This document shows positions 10,018-23,042 of a stretch of 64,000 nucleotides of DNA, one piece after another. Source of the stretch: Notamacropus eugenii (lineage: Eukaryota > Chordata > Mammalia > Diprotodontia > Macropodidae). The stretch lies in the NCBI RefSeq assembly GCF_028372415.1, contig NW_027325120.1, positions 811,501 through 875,500 on the forward strand. Direction: 5' to 3'. Numbering within the stretch: position 1 is the first letter of the stretch; each line of letters starts with the position of its first letter. Below the pieces are notes generated by a model, which was not told where the DNA came from, did not search any database, and was given only the letters and a program-made list of their open reading frames with translations. The position numbers and the translations under genes are program-made.

Positions 10018-13000
10018 GCAGATGGAATTCCAAATTGCAATTCCAAATTCTGCTTCCATACTCCAATTCTCAATTCCACTTCCAAATTTCAGTTCCATAT
10101 TCTAATTCTGAATTCTTACTCCAAATTCAAACGAAAAATTCCATTTCTCATTTTCACATTGCAATTTGATACTAAAGTTTAGATTCATGTTCCAATTATA
10201 TCTTATGAATCCAAATTCTAATTTCAAAATTCAATTGTAAATTCAAGTTTCAAATCCAATTATATACTGAAATTTCATTACCAAATCAATACTGAAATTC
10301 CACTTCCAAATTCTTCTTCATTATCTCATTCCAAATTCTAATTCCAAACTCTTCTTTCAAGCTGTTTTTCCAAAATCTAAGTTCCAAATCCAAATTTCAC
10401 ATTAACATTAAATATTTAAATTCTAATTTCAAATTTTGATTCTAAAACTTTATCCCAAATTCTAATTTCAGATGCCTAGTCTAAATTCATAGTGCAAATT
10501 CCAATTCAATGCCCAAATTGCAACACCAAATTAAATTGAATTTTCACTTCCATTATCCTCTTCCAAAGTCTAATGGAAAACTCTAAATTCAAATTCCAGT
10601 TCCACAGTCCAATGCCAAATTCCAGTTCTAAATTCTACCTCGAAATTCATCGTCCAAATTCCAGTTCCACATTCCAATTCCAAATTCCAATTGTTAATTT
10701 CAACTCCAAATTCCAACTACACATTCCAATGCCAAATTCCAATTCTAAATTCCACTTGCAATTTCCAGTTATGTACTCTAATTCGGAATTCTTAATCCAA
10801 ATTCTAATTCCAAAATCCTATTGCACATTTCACATTTCATTTCCAAACTAAAATTCCAATTCCAATTTGCAATTATATCTTTTAATCCAAAGTCTACTTT
10901 CAACTTCCAATTGTAAATTCATGTTTCGTATTCCAATTCTATGCTCAAATTTCAACACCACATTATAACTGAAATTCAATTTCCAAACGCCATTCCCATA
11001 GTCTAATTGTAAATTCCAAGTTCAAAATCCTATTTCAAACTGTATTTCCAAAATCTAAGTTTCCATCGATATTCAAATTTTAATCCTAAAACTTCATCGC
11101 AAATTATAATATCAAATTTCTACTCCAAATTCATGTTGCAAGTTCCAATTCCATGTTCAGATTTCAATACTAAATTAAAAATGAAATTCCACTTCCAAAT
11201 TCTTCTTTCATAATCTAATTCAAAATTCCAGTTCTTATTTCCAATTCCAAATTCCAGTTTTAAATTCCACTGTCAAATTGCAGTTCAAAATTCCAATTCT
11301 ACATTTCAATTCTAAATTAGATTTCCAAATTCCAATTCTGATTTCTTATTCCAAACTATAATTCCTAAATCCTATTCCACATTTCTCATTTCATTCCCAT
11401 AATAAAATTCCGATTACAAATTCCAATTATATCTTATTAATCCAAATTCTACAATTCAGGTTTCAAATTAAAATTCTATATTGAAATTTCAATAACAAAG
11501 TAAAGGTGAAATGGCACTTCCAAATTCCTTTTCCATAGTCTATTTCCAAATTCCATTTTCAAACACCTATTTCAAACTATAATTCCAAATTTAGGTTCCT
11601 ATTCCAAATATCACATTAATATTAAATACAACAATTCTAAATCCAAATTTTAATCCTAAAACTTTATCTCAAATCCTAATTCCAGATTCCTAGTCTAAAC
11701 AGATGGTGCAAATAAGAATTCCATGCTCAAATTTCAATACCAAATTAAATTTGTATTTCCACTTCCAAATTCCTCTTCCATAGTCTAATTCAAACTTCCA
11801 ATTGTTATTTGCAATTCCAAATTCCAATTCTAAATGGCACACCCAAATTCTAGTTCCAAATTCCAGTGGACCATTCCCATTCCATATTTCTACTCTTAAT
11901 TCCCATTCCAAATTCCATTTCCACATTCCAGTTCCGTATTTCAATTCTAAATTCCACCTCCAAATTGCAGTTCCAAATTTCAAATCCACATTCCAATTCT
12001 AAGTTCCACTTCCAAATTCAAGTTCCAAATTCCAATTCTGATTTCTAATTCCAAATTATTATTCCCAAGTCCTATTACACATTTCACATTTCATTTACAT
12101 AGTGAAATTCCGATTCCAACTTCCAATTATATCTTATTAATCCAAATTCTACTTTTAAATTCCTTTTGTAAATTCATGTTTCAAATTCCAATTTTATACT
12201 CATGTTTCAATAAGAAATGAAAACTGACATTTCACATCCCAATTCCTTTTCCATAGTCTATTTCCAAATTCCAACTTCAAAGTCCTCTTTCAAAGTGTTA
12301 TTCCAAAATCTAGGTTTCAAATCCAAATTTCACATTAAAATTAAATACTCAAATATAATTCCAAATTTTAATCTGAAAACTTTATCCCAAATTTTAATTT
12401 CAGATTCTTAGTGTAAATTCATGGTAGAAATTGCTATTCAATGCTAAAATTGTAACGCCAAATTCAACTGAAATTCCACTTCCATATTTCTCTTCCATTG
12501 TCTAATTCAAAATCCCAGTTCCAAATTCTAGTTCCACAATCCAACGCTAAATTCCAATTCTAAATTCCACCTTGAAATTCTGCTTCTAAATTCCTGTTCC
12601 ACATTCCAATTCTTAATTTCAATTCCAAATTCCAGTTCTATGTTCCAATTTTACATTCCACTTCCGAATTTCAGTACCATATTCTAATTCTGAATTCTTA
12701 TTCCAAATTCTCATTCCAAATTCCTGTTTCAATTGTCACCTTACAATTAGACACTAAAATTTCGATTCCAAATTCCAATTATATATTATTAACCGAAATT
12801 CTACTTTCAAATACCAATTATAAATTCATGTTTCAAATTCCAATTTTATACTCAAATTTCATTAACAAATCAAAACTGAGATTCCACTTCCATATGCCTT
12901 TCCACTAGTCTCATTTCAAATTCCAATTTTAAACTCCTCTTTCAAACTGTTGTTCCAAAATCTAGGTGTCAAATCCAAATTTCACGTTAAATTTAAATAC

Positions 13001-16000
13001 TCAAATTCTAATTTCAAATTTTGATCCTAAAACTGTATCCCAAATTCTAATGTCAGATTCCTAGTCTAAATTCATGGCGCAAATTCCAGTTCCATGCTCA
13101 AATATCAATACCATATTAAATTTGAAATTAATAATCCATATTCCTCTTCCATAGTATAATTCAAAATTCCAATTGTTAATTCCAATCCTAAATTCCACGT
13201 CCAAATTCCAGTTCCAAATTCTTCTTACACATTCCCATTCCAAATTCCCATTCTTAATTCGGTTTCCAAATCCTGGTTCTAAATCTCAGTTCCATATCCG
13301 AATTCTAAACTCCACTTCCAAATTCAAGTTCCAAATTCCTATTCTGATTACTTATCCCAAATTCCAATTTAAAATTCCTTGTCAAAACTCATGTTGCCAA
13401 TTCCAATTCCGTTCTCAAATTTCAATGCCATATTGAAATTTAAATTCCAATTCCAAATTCCTCTTCTATAGTGTAATTCAAAATTGCAATTCTGAGTTCC
13501 AACTCCAATTACAGCTTCCAAATTCCAGTTCCAAATTCCGATTCTACATTTCAGTTTTAAATTGCGATTCCAAATTGCAATCCTAAATGCTTATTCCAAA
13601 TTCTAATTATAAATTCCTATTTCAATTTTCACATTGCAATTTGATATTAAAGATTCGATTCCAAATTCCAATTATATATTATTAATCTAAATTCTACTTT
13701 CACACTCCAATTGTAAATTCATGTTTCAAATTCCAATTCTATACTCAAATTTCATTACCAAATCAAAACTGAAATTCCACTTCCAAATTCCCTTCTACTA
13801 GTCTCATTCCAAATTCCAATTTAAAACGCCTATTTCAAAGTGTAATTCCAAAATCTAGTTTCTAAATCCAAATTTCACATTAAAATTAAATACTCACATG
13901 TTAATTCCAAGTTTTAATCCTAAAACTTTCATCCTAATTCGAATTTCCAATTACTAGTCTTAATTCATGTTGCAAATTCCAATTCCATGCTGAAACTTCA
14001 ATACCAAATTAAAATTGAAATTACACTTCCAAAGTGCTCTTCCGTAATCTAATTCAAAATTCCAATTCTTAATTCAAATTCCCAATTCCAGGTCCACATT
14101 CCAATTCCAAATTCCAATGCTAAATTTCCACTTCCAAAATCCAGTTTCACATTTCTGATCCAAATTCCCATTCTTCGTTCAAATTCCAAGTTCCTGTTCC
14201 AAATTCCAGTTGCATATCAGAATTCTAAATTCCACTTCCAAATTCAAGTTTGAAGTTCCAATTCAGATTTCTTATTCCAAATTCTAATTCCAAAATCCTA
14301 TTTCATATTTCACATTTCAGTTCCAAACTAAAATTCCGATTGCAACTTCCAATTATATCTCAGTAACCCACAGTCTACTTTCAAATTCCAATTGAAAATC
14401 CACGTTTCATATTCCATTTCCATACTCAGACGTCAATGCTAAATTATAACTGAAATTCAGCTTCCAAGTTCCTTTTCCATAGTCTAATTCCAACTTTAAA
14501 ATCCTATTTCAAACTGTATTTCCAAAATCTAAGTTCCCATTCCCTATTTCACATTAAAATTAAATGCTGACAAACAAATTTCAAATTTTAATCCTAAAGC
14601 TTTTTCTCAAATTTTAATTTCTAATTTCTAGTCCAAATTCATGCTGCAAATTCCAATTCCATGTTCAAATTTCAATGCCAAATTAAAATGTATATTTCAC
14701 TTCCACATTCCTCTTCCATAGTTTAATTTGAAATTGCAATTCCAAATTCCAGTTCTTAATTCCAATTCCAAATTGCAGGTCCACATTCCAATTCCAAATT
14801 ATAATTCTAAATTACGCTTCCATATTCCTGTTCCAAGTTCCAATTCTTCATTCCAATTGCAAATTCCAGTTCCATATTCCAATTCTATATTCCACTTCCA
14901 AATTGCACTTCCAAATTCCAATTCCACATTCCAATTCTATATAGCACTTCCAAATTCCAGTTCCAAATTCAAATTCTGATTTCTTACCACAAATTCTAAT
15001 TTCAAATTTCTAGTCCAAATTCATCTTACCAATTTTAATTCCATGCTCAAATTTCAATATCCAATTAAAACTGGCATTCTACTTCCAAATTCCACTTCCA
15101 TAATCTAATCCCAAATTCCACTTTCAACTTCCAGTTCCATATTCCAATTCTGAATTCTTATTCCAAATTCTAATTCCAAATTCCGATTTCAAGTTTCACA
15201 TTACAATTTGATATAAAAATTTGGAATCCAAATTTCAATTATATCTTATTTATCCAAATTCTACTTTGAAATCCCAATTTTAAATTCATGTTTAAAATTC
15301 CATTTTTATACTCAAATTTCATTACCAAATGAAAACTGAAATTCCACTTCCAAATTCCTTTCCACAAGTCTCATTCCAGATTCCAATTTTAAATCCCCTT
15401 TTCAATCTATTATTCCAAACTCTAGGTTCCAAATCGAAATTTCACATTAAAATTACATACTCAGTTTCTAAATCCAAATTTTTATATTAAAACTTTATCC
15501 CAAATTCTAATTTCATATTCCTAATCTAAATTCATGGTGCAAGTTCCAATTCTATAATCAAATTTCAATACCAAATTAAATTTGGAATTCCACTTCCAAA
15601 TTCCTCTTCCATAGGCTAATTCAAAATTCCACTTGTTAATTCCACTTGCAAATTCCATTCCAAACTCCAATTCCAAATTCCACTTCAAACTTCCAGTTCC
15701 ATATTCCAATTCTGAATTCTTATTCCACATTCTAATTCTAAATTCTTATTTCAATTTTCATATTGCAATTCGACACTAAAATTTCAATTCCAAATTCCAA
15801 TTATATCTTTTTTAATCGAAATTCTACTTTCAAATCCCAACTGTAAATTCATGTTTCAAATTCCAAGTACATGCTCAAATATCATTACCAAATCAAAACT
15901 GAAATTCCACTTCCAAATTTCAGTTCCATATTCCAAATCGAAATTCCACTTCCAAATTGCAGTGCCAAATGCCAATTCTACATTCCAATTCTAAATTCCA

Positions 16001-19000
16001 CTTCAAACTTCCAGTTCCAATTTCCAATTCTGACTTCTTATGACAAATTGTAATTTTAAACCATATTCCACATTTCAAATTTCAATTCCGTTCTAAAATT
16101 CCGTTTCCACCTTCCAATTCTATCTTATTAATCCAAATTCTACTTTCAAATTAGAACTCTAAATTCATGTTTCCAATTTCAGTTCTACACTCATATTTCA
16201 ATCACAAATGAAAACTGAAATTCCACTTCCCAGTTCCTCTTCTATAGTCTAGTTCCAAATTCCCATTTGAAACTCCTATTTGATACTGTAATTGCAAAAT
16301 CTAGGTTCCTATTCCAAATGTCACATTAAAATTAAATACTCAAATTCTAATTCCAAATTTTAATCCTAAAACCTTAATCCAAATTCTAATTTCCAATTCC
16401 TAGTCTAAATACATGTTGCACATTCCAATTCCATGCTGAAATACCAATACCAAATTAAAATTGAAATTCCACTTCCAAAATGCTCTTAATTAGTCTAATT
16501 CGAAATTACAATTCTTAATTCAAACCCGAATTCCAGGTCTATAATTCAATTCAAAATTCCAATTCTAAATTCCATGTCAAAATTCCATTTCTGTATTCCC
16601 GTTTCACATTCCTGATCCAAATTCCAATTCTTAATTCAAATTCCGAATTCTGGTTCCAAATTCTAGTTCCATATCCCAACGCTAAATTCTATTTCCAACT
16701 TCAAGTTACACATTCCAATTCTTATTTCAATTCCAAAATCCTATTGCACATTTCATATTTCAATTCCAAACTAAAATTTCGATTGCAGCTTCCAATTATA
16801 TCTAACTAACCCAAAGTCTACTTTCAAATTCCCATCGTAAATTCATGTTTTATATTCCAATTCCATACTCAAATTTCAATACCAATTGAAAATTGAAATT
16901 CAACTTCCAAATTCCTTTTCCATAGTGTAATTCCAAATTACGAGTTCAAAATCCTATTTCAAACTCTATTTCCAAATCTAGGTTCCCATTTCATATTTCA
17001 CATTAAAATTAAATGCTAACATTCCAATTTCAAATTTTAACCCTAAATCTTTATCCCAAATCCTAATATCAAATTTCTAGTCCAAATTCATGTTGCAATT
17101 TCCAAGTCCAAACTCTAAATTCAATGCCAAATTAAAATTGAAATTCCACTTCTACATTCCTTTTCTATAGTCTAGTACGCAATTCCGATTCCTAATTCCA
17201 ACTTCTAAATCCAGTTCCAACTTCCAATTTTAAATTCAGCTTTCAAAGTGCTCTTCCAACTTCTAATTCCATATTCCAATTCCAATGTATATTTCCAGTT
17301 TCCAATTCTTATTTCTTATTCCAAAATCCTATACCACATTTCACCTCATTTCCATATTAAAATTCTGATTACAAATTCCAATTGTATTATTAATCCAAAT
17401 TCTACTTTCAAATTCCAACTGTAAATTCATGTTTCAAACTAAAATTCTATACTCAAATTTCAATAACAAATTAAAACTGAAATTCCACCTTGAAATTCCT
17501 TTTCCATAATCTAATTCCAAATTCCAATTTCAAGTCCCTATTTCGAACTGTAATTCCAAATTAAAGTTCCTATTCCCAATTTCTCCTTAACGTCAAATGC
17601 AAAAAGTCTAATTCCAAATTTTAATCCTAAGCTTTGCTCCAAATTTTTATTTCAAATTCGTATTCTAAATTAAGGTTGCAAATTCCAATTCAATGCTTAA
17701 ATTTCAACACCAAATTAAATCGAAATTCCACTTCCAAAATCCTCTTCCATAGTCTAATTAAAAATTCCAATTCTTAATTCCAATACCAAATTCCTGTTCC
17801 AAATTCCAATACCAAATTCCAATTCTGAATTTCATTTCCAAAATCTTGTTCGATATTCCAATTCTGAATTCTTATTCCAAATGCTTATCCCAAATCCGTA
17901 TTCCACATTTCACATTTCAATTTCATACTAAAATTCTGATTTCAAATTCCAATTATATCTTATTAATCCAAATTCTACTTTTAAATTCCAATTATAAAGT
18001 CTTATGTCAAATTCCAATTCTATACCTGTATTTCAACACCAAATGAAAACTGAAGTTCCACTTCTCAATTTCTTGTCATAGTCTAATTCCAAATTCCACT
18101 TTCAAACTCCTATTTCAAACTGTAATTCCAAAATCTAGGTTCTTATTTCGAGTTTCACATCAAAATTAAATACTCAAATTCTAATTCCAAATTTTAATTC
18201 TAAAATTTTATCCCAAATTCTAATTTCAGATTCTTAGTCTAAATTGATGGTGCAAATTTCAATTCCATGCTCAAATTTCATTGCCAAATTAAATTTGGAA
18301 TTACACTGCCAAATTGCTCTTCCCTTGTCTAATTCAAAATTCTAATTGTTAATTCCAATTGCAAATTATAATTCTAAATTCCAATTCCAAATTCCACTTC
18401 TAAATTACAATTCCATATTTCAATTCTGAATTCTTATTCCAAATTCCTATTTCAATTTTCACATTGTAATTTGATAGTAAAATTTCGATTCCAAATTTCA
18501 GTTATACCTTGTCAATCCAAATTCTGCTTTGAAATACCAATTGTATATTCATGTTTCAAATTCCAATTCAATACTCAAATTTCATTAACAAATCAAAACT
18601 GATTTCCTCTTCCAAATTCATTTCTATTAGTCTCATTCTAAATTCCAATTTCAAACTCCTCTTTTAAACTGTTATTCCAAAATGTAGGTTCTAAATCCAA
18701 ATCTCACTTTAAAATTACGTACTCAAATTCTAAATCCAAATGCTAACAGTAAAATTTTACCCCAAATTCTAATTTAAAATTCTTAGTCTGAATTCATGGG
18801 GCAAATTCCAATTCCATGCTCAAATTTCAATATCAAATTAAAATTGAAATTCCACTTCCGAATTCCCCTTCCATAGTCTAATTCAAAATTCCCATTATTG
18901 ATTCCAATTCCATATTCCAATTCAAAATTCCACGTCCAAGTTCAAGTTCCATGTTCTAATTCTGAATACTTATTCCAAATTCTTTTTCCAAATTCCTATT

Positions 19001-22000
19001 CTAATTTTCACATTGCAATTTGATACTAAAACTTATATTCCAAATTTCGGTTATATCTTACTAACCCTAATTCTACTTTGAAATCCCAATTGTAAATTCA
19101 TGTTTCAAATTCCAATTCTATACTCACATTTCATTACCAAATGAAAACTAAAATTGCACTTCCAAATTCCTTTCCACTAATCTCCTTCCAAATTCCAACT
19201 TCAAACTCCTCTTTCAAACTGTTATTCCAAAATCTAGTTTGCAAATTCAAATTTCACATTGAAATTATATACTCAAATTCTTCTTACAAATTTTAATCCT
19301 AAAACTTTATCCCAAATTCAAACTTCGGATTCCTAGTCTAAAATCCTGGTGCAAATTCCAATTCAACGCTCAAATTTAAAGACCAGACTAAATTTCACAT
19401 TACACTTCTGAATTCCTCTTTCATAGCCTAATTCAAAATTCCAATTGTTAGTTCCAATTCCAAATTCGAGTTCCAAATTTCAATTCCAAATTCCAATTCT
19501 AAATTCCACTTGCACATTCCAATTCCAAAATCCAGTTTCATATTCCCATTCCATCTTAATTCCAGTTCCAAATTCCATTTCCAAATTCCCATTCTTAATT
19601 CAAATTTCAAATTCCAGTTCCATATCCCAATTCTAAATTCCACTTCCAAATGCCAATTTCAAACTCCTACTTTAAACTATAATTTCAAATCTAGGATGCT
19701 ATCCCAAATTTTACATTAAAATTGAATACTAATATTCTAATTTCAAATTTTATTCCTAAAACTTTATCCCAAACTCTAATTTGAAATTCCTAATCTAAAT
19801 TCATATTGCATATTCCTCTTCCATACTCTAATTCAAAATTCCAATTCTTAATTCCAGTTCCAAATTCCAGTACCGAATTCCAATTCTAAATCCCAATTGT
19901 ATATTCCATTTCCCAATTCGAGTCCCAAATTCCAATTCCACATTCCAATTCTGAATTCCAGTTCTAAATTCCAGTTGCAAATTCTAATTCTGAATTCTTA
20001 TTTCAAATGCTAATTCCAAATTCCTATGCCACATTTCACATTTAAATTCTATCCTAAAATTCCGATTTCAAATTCCATAATATCTTATTAATCTTAATTC
20101 TACTTTCAAATTCCAATTGTAAATTCATGTTTCATATTCCAGTACTATACTCAAATTTCAATACCAAATTAAAAATGAAATTCCAATTCTAAATTTTTCT
20201 TCCATAGTCTAATTCGAAATTCCAATTCTTAATTCCAATTCCAAATTCCACTTCCAAATTTTAATTCTTCATTCCAATTCTAAATTCCTCTTCCAAATTC
20301 CACTTGTTTACTTCTTCGAAATTCTAATTCTAAATTCCTCTTCCACATTTCACATTTCAATTCCGTACTTAAATTCTGATTCCAATTTCCAATTATGTCT
20401 TATTCATCCAAATTCCACTTTGAAATTCCAATGGTAAATTCATGTTTGAAATTAAAATTCTGTTCTCAAATTTCAATAACAAATTAAAACTCAAATTCCA
20501 CTTCCAAATTCCTCTTCCATAGTCTAATTCCAAATTCCAATTCCAAAGTCTTATTTCAAACTCTAAGTCTAAAATCCATGTTCTTATTACTAATTTCACA
20601 TTCCAATTAAATATTAGTTTTCTAATTCCACATTTTAAATCTGAAATCTCCGAAATTCTTATGGAAAATTCCTAGTCAAAGTTGATGTTGCAAGTTCCAA
20701 TTACATACTCAAATTTCAATTCTAAATTCGAATTTTAACTTATTATTGCAAATTATACCCTCAAATTCCAAATATAAGTTAAACTTCCAAATTCCCAATC
20801 CATACTGAAATTGTAATTCCAAATTCAAATTTTAAGTTATTAATCCAAATTCTACTTTTTACTTTCAATTGTAAATTCTTGCTTCATGTTGCAATTCTAC
20901 AATCAAATTTCAAGACCAAATTAACACTGAAATTCCACTTCCAAATTTCTTTTCCATTCTCTAATCCCAAATTCTAACTTCAAACTCCTATTTCAAATGG
21001 CAATTCCAAAATCTAGATTCCTATTCAAAATTTCACATTCAATTTACATGCTAAAATTCTAATTCCAAATTTTAGTCCTAATACTTTATCCGAAATTCTA
21101 ATTTCAGGTATTTAGTCTAAATTCACGTTGCAAATTCCGGTTCCATGCTCAAATTTCAATACCAAAATAAAATTGAAATTCCAATTATAAATTCTTCTTC
21201 CATAGTCCAATTCAAAGGTCCAATTTTTAATTTCACTACCAAATTTCAGTTTCAAGTTCCAATTCTAAATTCCACTTCCAAATTCCAGTTTCAAATTTCA
21301 ATTCCACGTTCCAATTCTAAATTCCCCTTCCATATTCTAGTTCCAAATTCCAATTTTGGTTTATTATTCCAAATTATAATTCCAAATTAACATTCCAAAT
21401 TTCACATTTTAATTCCATAGTAAAATTCCAATTCGACATTCCAATTACATCTTATTAATTTGAATTCTACTTTCAAATTCTGATTATAAATTCAAGTTTC
21501 AAATTTAATTCTGTATTCAAATCTCAATACCAAATGAAAACTGAAATTCTTCTTCCAAATTTCTTTTCCATACTCTAATTCCAAATTCCAATTTCAAACT
21601 CCTATTTCAAAGTGTAATTCCAAAATCTAGGTTCTTTTCAAAATTTCACAATAAAATTATATACTAAAATTTTAATTCCAAATTTTAGTCCCAAAACGTT
21701 ATCCTAAATTCTAATTTCAACTTCCTAGTCTCATGATAGAAACTCATGTTACAAATTCCAATTCCATACTCAAATTTCAATACCAAATTAAAACTGAAAT
21801 TCCACTTCCAAATTCATCCTCCATAGTCTAATTCAAAATTCCATTTCTTAATTCCAATTCCAAATTCCAGTTCCAAATTCCAATTCTAAATTCCATTCCC
21901 TATTTCCAGTTCCAAATTCGTATTCCATATTCCAATTCTGACTTCCTCCTCCAAATTCTAGTTCCAAATTTCCATTCGAAATTTTACATTCTAATCTCAT

Positions 22001-22098
22001 ACTAAAATTCTAATTCAAAATTTCAGTTCTAAATCACAATTCCAAATTCTAGGTCCAAATTCAAATTCCAGTTGTAAATTCCTCTTCCAAATTCTAGT
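10018..22098. repeat. Large 13-bp-monomer satellite array with higher-order structure
   Basis: About 12 kb of diverged 13-bp monomers (aaattccaNttcN), all in the same orientation. Landmark phrases return in the same order. Variants of cctagtctaaattcatg occur near 10470, 11124, 11690, 12408, 13060, 13955, 14626, 15010, 15520, 16398, 17077, 17655, 18232, 18780, 19330, 19790, 20665, 21110 and 21720. They are each followed by a ccatgctcaaatttcaa phrase and a cttccatagtctaatt phrase. Spacing is mostly 450-720 bp, with some of about 880 and 384, so the higher-order unit is irregular. The plus strand has very little G and almost no CpG. Reading frames inside it are by-products of the repeat. The segment 15340-22098 is also present inverted at 57229-64000. 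Confidence 0.95.
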
Positions 22099-23042
22099 TC
22101 TAATTTCCAAAAAAGATAAAGGGAGTATGTATAAATTAAATGCTGTGATGATAACAAATGTGATTTAAGGGTGGGAAGGGATCGTACTGGGAGATGTGAA
22201 AAGGAGGAAGCAGAAAAATTAATAAATTCTGTCACAATGAGAGGCACAAAAACATATTGCATTGGTACGAAACAGGGGAGGGAGATGAATATTCTTTGAG
22301 AGGTACTCTCATCTGATTCGATTCAAGAAGGGTACAGCAACATTAATTAAGGACAGAAATACAACTAGCCTTATAGGTAATAGGAGTGGAAGTGAGGAAA
22401 GAAAGGGAGAGGAGGCCAATTGGGAGGGCAGAAGTAGTAAGGGAAAGGGGGATTAAAAGGGCAGGGGCTGAGAGAAGAAAGGGGACCCTGAGGGAGTCGG
22501 TGATGAAAAATTAAACTAATTTGGGGAAGGGAAGGAAGAAGGGAGAACTCAAAGCAGGAACAACAGGAAAAGGGATGAAGGGAAAGACACAAATAGTAAT
22601 CATAACTGTGAATATGAATGGGATGAACTCTCCCATAAGACGGAGACTTATAGCAGAATGGTTTAAAAACCATAATCCAACAATATGCTATTTACAGGAA
22701 ATATATTTGAAAATGGGAGATACACTTAGGGGAAAGGTAAAAACTTGGAGCAGAATTTATTTTGCTTCAGCTGATGTAAGAAGAAAGCAGGGGTAGCAAT
22801 CCTAATATCAGACAAAGCTAAAGCAGAAATAAATCTAATCAAAAGTTGTAAGGTAGTCTACAAAATAATAAGCAGTATCTACCTAAACCTTCAGCAAACA
22901 TTATATGCAATGGGGATAAGCTAGATGCATTTCCAATGAGATCAGGGTTGAAACAAGGATATCCATTATCACCACTATTATTCCATATGGTACTAGAAAT
23001 GTGAACTGTAGCAATTAGACAAGATAAAGAAATTGAAGGAAT
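15340..23042 (+). repeat. Left arm of large inverted duplication
   Basis: Base p on the left pairs with 79327-p on the right for p above about 17320, and with 79340-p below that, out to the window end. The match covers satellite (15340-22098) and the L1 segment 22099-23042. Stretches I compared by eye (around 16500, 19500, 20400, 22140 and 22800-23030) are identical except for single substitutions, for example at 22035, 22942 and 22961. The inner edge is near 23042, where matching collapses within a few bases. The L1 continues beyond this edge on the left, so this arm appears to be the donor copy. The outer edge is unknown because the right arm leaves the window. Confidence 0.93.

Noticed and set aside
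9453..10085. 210-codon minus-strand frame over the acidic retrocopy
   Set aside because: It overlaps the retrocopy in a different register and runs into satellite. The acidic frame ending at 9616 has the protein-like composition.
10573..21390. Many open frames of 60-99 codons rich in N, S, K, F, Q, I, P inside the satellite
   Set aside because: A 13-bp repeat returns to the same frame every 39 bp, so translation gives a 13-residue periodic pattern (KFQFQIPIPNSTS type) on either strand. This is a by-product of the repeat, not a protein family.
10018..22098. CRISPR-like regular spacing in the satellite
   Set aside because: Units are contiguous monomers without unique spacers, in a vertebrate context; it is a satellite, not a CRISPR array.
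22371..22673. 100-codon minus-strand frame (and its mirror at 56654-56956)
   Set aside because: Antisense to a purine-rich L1 intergenic region and the ORF2 start; the composition explains the open frame.
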